Shown here piece by piece: positions 1-5,180 of a DNA stretch of 5,592 nucleotides (positions within the stretch are counted from its first letter, which is position 1; each line of letters begins with the position of its first letter). Source of the stretch: Hydrogenophaga sp. (GTDB lineage Bacteria > Pseudomonadota > Gammaproteobacteria > Burkholderiales > Burkholderiaceae_C); the NCBI GenBank assembly GCA_021154985.1, contig JAJNQE010000149.1, positions 1 to 5,592 of the forward strand. Direction: 5' to 3'. The notes below the pieces were generated by a model. It made no database searches and was not told where the DNA came from. It saw nothing but the letters and a program-made list of their open reading frames with translations. The position numbers and the translations under genes were made by a program.

Positions 1-1684
1 TTCGCTGCGCCGTGCCCCGTGGCCGCCGATGACCTCGTTGGCACCCGGTCTGTGAGCGCACCCACGTCACTTTGGCTCGCGGGCGCGGTGTGTGGTGCGC
101 AGCGGCATAAAGGAGGAGGCGGCACCAGCCGCCGGGGGACAGCCGCGGAGCAGCGCACACCGCGTCCGCGAGCCCGCGAGGCCCGACGCCCCAAGTCTGA
201 ACCCGCCGCGCCAACAACCGAGGCACCAGCAACACCAACACCACCACCGCCAGCAAGGTGGCCGACATCGGGCGCTCCAGAAACACCATGAAGCTGCCTT
301 CACCGATGGAGAGCGCGTTGCGCATCTGCGCCTCGGCCATCGGGCCCAGGATCAGGCCCACGATCACCGGCGCGGTGGGAAAGTCGTAGCGGCGCATCAC
401 CACGCCCAGCAGACCCAGTCCGTACATCAGGAACAGATCGAACGCGCTCTGACGCATGCCGTACACACCCACCGTGGCAAAGATCAGGATGCCGGCGTAG
501 AGCTTCGGGCGCGGGATCTTCAAGAGCTTGACCCACAGCCCCACCATCGGCAAGTTGAGCACCAGCAACATCACGTTGCCGATGTAGAGCGACGCGATCA
601 GCGCCCACACCAGGGCCGACGAAGTCTGGAACAACTGCGGTCCGGCGTTGATGCCGTAGTTCTGCAACGCGCTCAGCAGAATGGCCGCCGTCACCGAGGT
701 GGGAATGCCCAGCGTGAGCAGCGGCACCAGCGTGCCCGTCACCGCCGCGTTGTTCGCCGCCTCGGGCCCGGCCACACCTTCGATGGCGCCGGTGGTGCCG
801 AACTCGGCCTTGTGCTCGGGGCTGGCCAGCTTGCGCTCGGTGGCGTAGCTCAGGAAGGTCGGGATTTCGGTGCCGCCGGCGGGGATGGTGCCGAACGGAA
901 AGCCGATGGCCGTGCCGCGCAGCCAGGCCGGCCACGACCGGCGCCATTCGCTGCGCGTCATGTGGGCGCGGGTCATCTTGTTCATGAAGGCCGGGCTGCG
1001 GCCTTCGTACAGCGCGTTGTAGAGCGCCTCGGCCACGGCAAACAGGCCCACCGCCACCAACACCACCTCGATACCGTCCATGAACTCCAGCACGCCGGCG
1101 GTGTAGCGCACTTGCGCGGTGATATGGTCGATGCCGATCAGGCCCAACGCAAAACCAAAGAAAAGCGCCGTGAGGCCACGCAGGGTGCTCTGCCCCAGCA
1201 CCGCGCTCACGGTGGTGAAGGCCAGCAGCATCAGGCAGAAATACTCGGGCGGGCCGAGCTGCACGGCGAACTGCGCCAGCACGGGGGCGAACAGCGTGAC
1301 CAGGATGGTGGCAATGCTGCCCGCCACGAACGAGCCGATGGCCGCACTGGCCAGCGCCGCACCGGCCCGCCCGCTCTTGGCCATCTTGAAGCCCTCCAGC
1401 GCGGTGACCATGGTGCCGGTTTCACCCGGCGTGTTGAGCAGGATCGAGGTGGTCGATCCGCCGTACATGGCGCCGTAGTAGATGCCGGCAAAAAAGATCA
1501 TCGAGGCCGTGGGCTCCACCTGACCGGTGATGGGCAGCAACATGGCCACCGTGACGGCCGGGCCCAGGCCGGGCAGCACGCCGATGGCCGTGCCCAGCGC
1601 GCAGCCGGCACACGCCCACAGCAGGTTGATGGGGGTGCCGGCGGTGGCGAAGCCGCCGAGCAGTTGGGTGAAGGTGTCCATCAT
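1..1684 (-). CDS. tctA: TctA, large permease subunit of tripartite tricarboxylate transporter (partial, 3' end off window)
   Basis: TctA is the large inner-membrane subunit that moves tricarboxylates such as citrate into the cytoplasm with TctB, using substrate delivered by TctC. The reading frame opens with ATG-ATG at 1684; a GAGG Shine-Dalgarno 10 nt upstream favours the first. Family motifs are clear: GVLPGLGPAV (residues 35-44), YYGAMYGGSTTSILLNTPGE (69-88), FGTIPAGGTEIPTFLSY (264-280), and AGPEAANNAAVTGTLVPLLT (305-324) followed by LGIPTS. The protein is strongly hydrophobic with many membrane helices, the last near residues 475-491. It is the third gene of tctCBA, 18 bp after tctB. Odd point: the frame has no stop up to the left edge (561 codons), whereas known TctA proteins are about 500 residues. 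After about residue 494 the translation turns Arg/Pro/Cys-rich and loses GC-ending codon bias, so the true end may be near position 200 with the stop lost by an indel. Family identity is secure; the C-terminus is not. Confidence 0.93.
   Translation of the reverse strand, partial: MMDTFTQLLGGFATAGTPINLLWACAGCALGTAIGVLPGLGPAVTVAMLLPITGQVEPTASMIFFAGIYYGAMYGGSTTSILLNTPGETGTMVTALEGFKMAKSGRAGAALASAAIGSFVAGSIATILVTLFAPVLAQFAVQLGPPEYFCLMLLAFTTVSAVLGQSTLRGLTALFFGFALGLIGIDHITAQVRYTAGVLEFMDGIEVVLVAVGLFAVAEALYNALYEGRSPAFMNKMTRAHMTRSEWRRSWPAWLRGTAIGFPFGTIPAGGTEIPTFLSYATERKLASPEHKAEFGTTGAIEGVAGPEAANNAAVTGTLVPLLTLGIPTSVTAAILLSALQNYGINAGPQLFQTSSALVWALIASLYIGNVMLLVLNLPMVGLWVKLLKIPRPKLYAGILIFATVGVYGMRQSAFDLFLMYGLGLLGVVMRRYDFPTAPVIVGLILGPMAEAQMRNALSIGEGSFMVFLERPMSATLLAVVVLVLLVPRLLARRVQTWGVGPRGLADAVCAAPRLSPGGWCRLLLYAAAHHTPRPRAKVTWVRSQTGCQRGHRRPRGTAQR
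118..133. repeat. Perfect 6-bp stem, 4-nt loop inverted repeat
   Basis: GGCGGC-ACCA-GCCGCC. On the minus strand the hairpin is followed by TCCTCCTTTAT, which is pyrimidine-rich but not a proper T-run. It lies about 70 bp past where tctA should normally end, so it could mark the 3' end of the tctCBA message if the tctA stop was lost. In sequence this GC-rich a short hairpin may also be chance. Confidence 0.25.
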
Positions 1685-1702
1685 GGTGTTGCAGCCTCGG
1701 CT

Positions 1703-2233
1703 TCAGATCCAGCCGCTGGCCGTGATACCCGGCAGGTTCACTGCGAGCAATTTGGTGAAGAGCCAGTACACCGGTGCGGCGATCAGCATGCCGGTGACCG
1801 CGTCTTTGGCTGTCTGGCGCAGGTCGCCCGCAGGCTTGCCTTCGCTGGCCCGCAGGCCGCGCACCGCGAGCACGAAACACAGCGAACAGCTCAGGATGAA
1901 ACCGATGGTGGTGATGAGCGATGCGTTGAGCAGCACACCTGCCGACACCCAGGCCAGCGCACGCCAGTCGCCGCGCGCGGCGCCCGAAGGTTCCTCCATC
2001 TGGCGGTAGCCGCCGGTGAGCACTTCGCGGATCAGCATCACGCCGCACAGGCCCAGCGCCGCGCTGATCACCCAGGGCAGAAAGTTGGGGCCGACGCCGG
2101 CATAGCCCGCGTCGGACGGGATGTCCATGGCACCCCAGGCCAGCACGGCGGCCACGATCAGTGCGCCGACACCCATGGCCAGCTGGCCGGGCCGGTGATT
2201 GGAACGCTCGGGCCTTGCGTCGGGGGTGGTCAT
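1703..2233 (-). CDS. tctB: TctB, small membrane subunit of tripartite tricarboxylate transporter
   Basis: TctB is the small inner-membrane partner of TctA. The 176-residue product begins MTTPDARPER and has the expected plan: a short polar N-terminus, a first helix around residues 17-36, a GVGPNFLPWV motif (46-55) leading into helix two (about 51-69), a polar loop, a long hydrophobic stretch likely holding two helices (about 92-125), and a last helix near 145-166. The ATG at 2233 was chosen because the same open frame can be extended to 2311 only by overlapping the end of tctC, and the extra residues (MTSSSTRTSR...) are not TctB-like. The start lies 10 bp after the tctC stop with only a weak purine stretch before it, which suggests translational coupling to tctC. 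It ends with TGA, 18 bp before tctA. TctB sequences diverge widely, so the call rests on helix pattern, the GPNFLP motif, size and position between tctC and tctA. Confidence 0.92.
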   Translation of the reverse strand: MTTPDARPERSNHRPGQLAMGVGALIVAAVLAWGAMDIPSDAGYAGVGPNFLPWVISAALGLCGVMLIREVLTGGYRQMEEPSGAARGDWRALAWVSAGVLLNASLITTIGFILSCSLCFVLAVRGLRASEGKPAGDLRQTAKDAVTGMLIAAPVYWLFTKLLAVNLPGITASGWI

Positions 2234-2243
2234 GGACACAGAC

Positions 2244-3203
2244 TCAAACCATGCCTGCGCGAACCATGGTCGCGCGCAACGACGAGAAGTCCTTGTCGAC
2301 GAACTCGTCAAACGCCTTGCCGGTCAGCAATGCGGGCATCCAGTTGTTTTTCTCGACGGCCGCCGCCCAGGCCTTGCTCTGCGTGGCCTTGATCACCATG
2401 GCGGTGAGTGCGTCGCGTTGGGCCTGCGTGATGCCGGGGGCGCCGTACACGCCACGCCAGTTGCCGATCTCCACGTCGATGCCCTGCTCTTTCAGCGTGG
2501 GCACGTCTATGCCCTTGACGCGCTGCGCCGAGGTCACCGCGATCGCGCGCATCTTGCCGCTCTCGATGTACTGCTGGAACTCGCTGAAGCCGCTGCCGCC
2601 CACGGTGACGTTGCCACCCAGGATGGCGGCCACCGCTTCACCACCGCCACGGAACGGCACGTAGTTGATCTTGGATGCGGGCACGCCGACCGACTGTGCG
2701 ATCTGTGCGGCCGCGATGTGCTCGGTGGCACCGCGCGAACCGCCGCCCCACTTGATGCTGCCCGGGTCTTTCTTGAGCTGCTCGACCACGTCTTTCATGG
2801 TCTTGTAGGGGGAATTCGACGGCAGCACGAACACGTTGTATTCGGTGGTCAGGCGCGCAATGGGCGTGAGCTGGGTGACGGACACCGGCGGCTTGCCGGT
2901 GATGATGCCGCCGAGCATCACGGCGCCCATGACCATGAGCGCGTTCGGGTCGCCCTTGCTGGCGTTGAAGAACTGCGCCAGGCCAATGGCGCCGGCGGCA
3001 CCGCCCTTGTTTTCAAACGTGACCGAAGAGGCCACACCCGCGTCGCGCAGGGCTTCGCCGAGCGCTCGGCCGGTGCCGTCCCAGCCGCCGCCGGGGTTGG
3101 CGGGAATCATCATCTTGATGTTGGCGTTGGCCCAGGCTGCGTTGGGCAAGGCGCCGGCGGCGGCCATGGCGGCCAGAGATTTGAGGAAGGTGTCGCGACG
3201 CAT
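2244..3203 (-). CDS. tctC: TctC, periplasmic tricarboxylate-binding protein (Bug family)
   Basis: TctC is the periplasmic solute receptor of the tripartite tricarboxylate transporter; it binds citrate-type substrates and presents them to TctA/TctB. The 319-residue protein is full length for the family. Residues 1-25 form a signal peptide with a likely cut after AWA (23-25). Its MRRDTFLK start resembles a twin-arginine motif but has one extra residue between RR and FLK, so Sec export is equally possible. The first ligand-binding loop reads IPANPGGGWDGTGR (33-46), the GGGWD form typical of TctC proper rather than the GGTTD-like form of many other Bug proteins. Further family blocks are ENKGGAAGAIGLAQ (64-77), KWGGGSRGATEHIAA (151-165) and VPFRGGGEAVAAILGG (182-197). 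The ATG at 3203 has a strong AGGAG ribosome site 7 nt upstream. It is the first gene of tctCBA and follows the porin on the same strand. No lesion is seen. Substrate identity (citrate or other) is inferred. Confidence 0.95.
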   Translation of the reverse strand: MRRDTFLKSLAAMAAAGALPNAAWANANIKMMIPANPGGGWDGTGRALGEALRDAGVASSVTFENKGGAAGAIGLAQFFNASKGDPNALMVMGAVMLGGIITGKPPVSVTQLTPIARLTTEYNVFVLPSNSPYKTMKDVVEQLKKDPGSIKWGGGSRGATEHIAAAQIAQSVGVPASKINYVPFRGGGEAVAAILGGNVTVGGSGFSEFQQYIESGKMRAIAVTSAQRVKGIDVPTLKEQGIDVEIGNWRGVYGAPGITQAQRDALTAMVIKATQSKAWAAAVEKNNWMPALLTGKAFDEFVDKDFSSLRATMVRAGMV

Positions 3204-3210
3204 GGTGTGT

Positions 3211-3215
3211 CTCCT
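3211..3215 (-). promoter_or_regulatory. Ribosome binding site of tctC
   Basis: AGGAG on the minus strand, 7 nt before the ATG at 3203. It is the strongest Shine-Dalgarno among the genes here and supports this start; it fits the need for many copies of the binding protein compared with the membrane subunits. Confidence 0.8.
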
Positions 3216-3233
3216 GCTGTGTGTGATCTGACG

Positions 3234-3261
3234 CTGCTATCTTGCGGCTGGGCCCTGTCAA
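3234..3261 (-). promoter_or_regulatory. Candidate promoter of tctCBA
   Basis: A perfect -35 hexamer TTGACA lies at 3261-3256 on the minus strand. The best -10 at suitable spacing is weak (TAGCAG, 3239-3234, 16-bp spacer, 3 of 6 consensus bases), which would start transcription near 3227 and leave a short leader containing the AGGAG site. A good -35 with a poor -10, overlapped by the candidate TctD box, suggests a regulated promoter. This would let tctCBA be transcribed separately from the porin. It is inferred from sequence alone. Confidence 0.4.
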
Positions 3262-3271
3262 TTCGCTGTCC
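3255..3271. promoter_or_regulatory. Candidate TctD box upstream of tctC (17-bp element, copy 1)
   Basis: Plus-strand CTGTCAATTCGCTGTCC, a tandem of CTGTCA and CTGTCC whose starts are 11 bp apart. It matches 15 of 17 bases with the element at 4411-4427 in the other regulatory gap of the locus. OmpR-family regulators such as TctD generally bind tandem half-sites about 10-11 bp apart, so this is a candidate operator. It overlaps the -35 hexamer of the candidate tctC promoter, so binding here could repress or could reposition polymerase. Binding itself is inference. Confidence 0.5.
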
Positions 3272-3305
3272 GCCACCCTAGGAGAAACCCTGAGGTGACG
3301 GACAG
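3266..3305 (-). terminator. Imperfect hairpin between porin and tctC; possible terminator or attenuator
   Basis: Arms 3266-3282 and 3289-3305 pair at 14 of 17 positions around a 6-nt loop. The outer 7 bp (CTGTCCG/CGGACAG) are perfect. On the minus strand the hairpin begins 4 nt after the porin TGA, the usual place for a terminator, but it is followed by CGAATTGACAG rather than a T-run, so it is not a textbook intrinsic terminator. It may instead protect the porin message, lower read-through into tctC, or be a DNA-level site, since its outer arms contain the CTGTCC/GGACAG half-site. Confidence 0.35.
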
Positions 3306-3309
3306 AAAA

Positions 3310-4324
3310 TCAGAACCGGTGGCGCAAGCCGACCTGGATGCCGTTGGAATTCGACCCCGCCACCGGGTTGTTGAAGCCCAGTGACGATGCGGTGTCGTTG
3401 TCCACTGCGGTGAGGTTGCCGTAGATGGCGGTGCGCTTGGACAGGTTGTGGCTGGCCTGCAGCGTGTAGAGGCGTGCGTCGTCGCTGGCAGCGGCGGCCG
3501 AACCGTTCACATCCTTGGCCTGCGCCGCACCCACCGACACCGTGGTCTCGCCAAACTTGAACGCCGCGGCCAGGCCATACACCTTGAGCTTCTTCGCGGC
3601 CTTGTCCTCGGCGTCGTAGTAGGCCGACAGCTTGAAACTGCCGAAGTCGTAAGCACCGGCCAGCAGCACGGCGTCCTTGCCCTGCTTGCCAGCGAGCACG
3701 CCATCGGCATCGGTCACCTGCATCAGCGAAATGCCGGCCGTCAGAGGGCCGTTGGCGTACAGCGCGTGCGCGCTGACCTGCTTGGCAAAGTCCTGGCTGG
3801 TGTTGGTGCTCGCGCGCTCTTCGCCCAGGCTGTACTGCAGCTGGAACACGGTGTTGGCCACGGTGGGCGAGACGTAGGTGAGCGCGTTGTCCACGCGGTT
3901 GTAGTCACCGTTGCCGATGATGGGCACCACGCTCAGCACGTCGTAGGTCTTGGTGCCGATGATGCTGGCGATGTCGTCCATGGGCGTGTACTGGCCCCAG
4001 GCGCACAGCGCCCCAGCCCCCGCCCAGACCCACGTAGCCCTGGCGGCCAAATATCCGGCCACCTTGGCCCAGCGTGCCCGTATCGGCGTTGAAGCCGTTT
4101 TCCAGCACGAACATGGCCTTGAGCCCGCCGCCCAGGTCTTCGGTGCCGCGCAGGCCCCAGCGCGAGCCCTGCTGCTGGCCCGAGGTGACGCGCGTGAGCG
4201 AGGTGGCGCCCTTGATGCGCTCAACCGCCACGTCAACAACACCGTACAGGGTCACGGACGACTGGGCCGACACCAGCCCGCTGAACAACCCCAGAACGCC
4301 CAGGGCGATCGCATTTTTTTTCAT
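3310..4324 (-). pseudogene. Gram-negative trimeric porin (betaproteobacterial porin family), split by a frameshift near 3994
   Basis: This is an outer-membrane beta-barrel porin, probably the entry path for the tct substrate. The start at 4324 is fixed by a clear signal peptide: MKKNAIALGV at residues 1-10, likely cut after residue 20 (VSA), then mature QSSVTLYGVVDVAVE. Residues 1-110 run to AVRLG at 3995 in one frame. Porin sequence then resumes at QYTPMDDIASIIGTKTYD from 3993 in another frame and continues 227 residues to a C-terminal Phe (LRHRF), the normal barrel-assembly signal. Relatives usually read VRLGRQYTP here, which points to a 2-nt loss, although one extra base in the GGGG run (3995-3998) also explains it. 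Repaired length is about 337-338 residues, normal for the family. Neither frame alone makes a full barrel. The gene leads the tctCBA strand and diverges from tctD. It may be a real pseudogene or a sequencing error; family identity is firm, substrate is inferred from position. Confidence 0.88.
4314..4321 (-). repeat. Run of eight A at codons 2-4 of the porin
   Basis: The minus strand reads ATG followed by eight A bases, then TGCG, encoding MKKN. At eight bases the run is in frame with the signal peptide. Such runs are prone to slippage in replication or transcription, which would switch the porin off; here it does not cause the downstream frameshift. Confidence 0.6.
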
Positions 4325-4384
4325 ATTGATCTCAAGAAAGTAGGGACAACCGCAACAAGCCTCACAAGTCCGGTGCGGCGATCG

Positions 4385-4415
4385 GACAGGCTGCATGCTC
4401 GGTTTGCAGGCTGTC
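4385..4415. repeat. Interrupted inverted repeat in the porin-tctD gap, candidate operator
   Basis: Arms GACAGGCTGCA (4385-4395) and TGCAGGCTGTC (4405-4415) are reverse complements at 10 of 11 positions, separated by 9 bp; the only mismatch is at the arm centre. The arm spacing is about two helical turns, typical of a dimeric regulator site. The right arm shares bases with the 17-bp box at 4411-4427, so the two signals may be one composite operator. Confidence 0.45.
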
Positions 4416-4427
4416 AGTCCGCTGTCC
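4411..4427. promoter_or_regulatory. Candidate TctD box in the porin-tctD gap (17-bp element, copy 2)
   Basis: Plus-strand CTGTCAGTCCGCTGTCC, with CTGTCA and CTGTCC half-sites starting 11 bp apart. It differs from the copy upstream of tctC only at two central bases (G/A and C/T), while flanking sequence is unrelated, so conservation is limited to the element. It ends 66 bp before the tctD ATG and lies 86 bp upstream of the porin ATG. A single regulator such as TctD acting on both sites is the simplest reading. Confidence 0.5.
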
Positions 4428-4479
4428 ATCGCATCCGTACAAACCCTGTGGAGCGAACAGACCGCGCAGAGCCCGTGCC

Positions 4480-4485
4480 CATAAT
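4480..4485 (+). promoter_or_regulatory. Candidate -10 element for tctD
   Basis: CATAAT matches 5 of 6 bases of the sigma-70 -10 consensus in otherwise GC-rich sequence. No good -35 lies 16-18 bp upstream. If used, transcription would start about 1-3 nt before the ATG at 4494, giving a nearly leaderless message, consistent with the lack of a strong ribosome site there. It may be chance. Confidence 0.25.
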
Positions 4486-4493
4486 CGAGCCCC

Positions 4494-5180
4494 ATGAAAC
4501 TGCTGCTGATCGAAGACAACGCCACCATGCAGACGACCCTGCGGCGCAGCTTCGAGCGGCGTGGTGTGCAGGTGCTCAGCTGCGACGACGGCGCGCGCGC
4601 GCTGGCCCTCTGGCAGGCCAGCCTGCCCGACGCGGTGCTGCTCGACCTCAGCCTGCCCGGCCTGGACGGCCTGTAGGTGCTGAGCCAGGCGCGTGCCGCC
4701 GGCCTGGACACGCCGGTCATCATCCTCACCGCGCGCGGCACCGTGGGCGACCGCATCCTGGGCCTCAACACCGGCGCCGACGACTACATGCCCAAGCCGT
4801 TCGACCTGGACGAACTCGAGGCCCGGCTGCGCGCCCTGGTGCGCCGCTCGGGCAGCGCCGACCACGCGGCGGGCCACACCGGCCGCCGGCCGGTGTGGTG
4901 CGGCATGCACGTGGAGAAAGACAGCGGCGCGGTGTACTTCGCCGGCCAGCCCATGGAGCTGGCGCCGCGCGAACTCTCGTTGCTGCAGGCCTTGCTGGGC
5001 AAACCCGGGCACGCCATCGCCAAGGAGCGCCTGTTCGAGCTGGTGTTTCCCGGCGAGAGCCAGGTGCAGCCCGAGGCCATCGAGGTCGTGGCCGACCGCC
5101 TGCGCAAGAAGATCGCCCACACCGGCGCGCAGCTGGTCACCCTGCGGGGTCTGGGCTATCTGCTCAAGGCCGAGAGCTGA
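4494..5180 (+). pseudogene. tctD: TctD, OmpR-family response regulator, interrupted by an in-frame TAG at codon 61
   Basis: TctD is the cytoplasmic response regulator that, once phosphorylated by TctE, controls tricarboxylate uptake genes. Read through the stop, the product is 228 residues, matching the family (about 225). The receiver domain has the acidic pair E7-D8, the phosphorylated D51 in VLLDLSLPGLDG, T79 in IILTARG and K101 in DDYMPKPFD. A winged-helix DNA-binding domain follows (about 130-225), with LAPRELSLLQALL, IEVVADRLRKKI and TLRGLGYLL. Codon 61 (4674-4676) is TAG between CTG and GTG; relatives usually have a residue such as Gln here, so one C-to-T change (CAG to TAG) would explain it. 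Termination would give a 60-residue fragment lacking the DNA-binding domain. Restart at GTG 4677 would lack D51 and has no ribosome site. The frame is otherwise intact, so the change is recent, an error, or suppressed. Its stop overlaps the tctE start. Confidence 0.9.

Larger units (their letters stand above)
4325..4493. promoter_or_regulatory. Divergent regulatory region between porin and tctD
   Basis: A 169-bp gap with start codons pointing away from it on both sides, so it must hold promoters for both the porin and tctDE. It contains a 31-bp interrupted inverted repeat (4385-4415), the second 17-bp candidate TctD box (4411-4427), and a CATAAT -10-like hexamer facing tctD. For the porin I see no convincing -35/-10 pair: TTGTGA and TACTTT lie 19 bp apart nearer the gene and are only weak candidates. 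The layout suggests autoregulation of tctDE together with control of the porin. Confidence 0.65.

Noticed and set aside
106..119. AAAGGAGGAGG on the plus strand, looking like a strong ribosome site
   Set aside because: No plausible plus-strand gene follows; downstream sequence is the opposite strand of tctA.
137..143. GGACAGC, resembling the candidate TctD half-site
   Set aside because: A lone half-site with no partner at 11 bp, downstream of tctA; expected by chance in this composition.
223..251. CAC/CAA trinucleotide repeat-like stretch
   Set aside because: On the minus strand it encodes the Val/Leu-rich last membrane helix of TctA (VVVLVLLV), so it is explained by coding and is too short and irregular to be a true tandem repeat.
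92..2392. A 766-codon open frame on the plus strand opposite tctA, tctB and the end of tctC
   Set aside because: Its product is His/Gln/Arg/Gly-rich with no domain, and the opposite strand holds clear TctA and TctB. Long antisense frames are common where third codon positions are mostly G or C.
2199..3281. A 360-codon open frame on the plus strand opposite tctC
   Set aside because: It is the antisense shadow of tctC, with His/Gly/Arg-rich low-information sequence and no recognisable motif.
4325..4771. 149-codon in-frame upstream extension of the porin, antisense to tctD
   Set aside because: The signal peptide begins at the ATG at 4324; upstream residues are Arg/Ser-rich and overlap tctD, which is real coding sequence on the other strand.
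4362..5120. 252-codon minus-strand frame opposite tctD
   Set aside because: tctD has receiver and winged-helix motifs in the plus strand; the minus product is low-complexity (His, Gln, Ala, Gly) without motifs.
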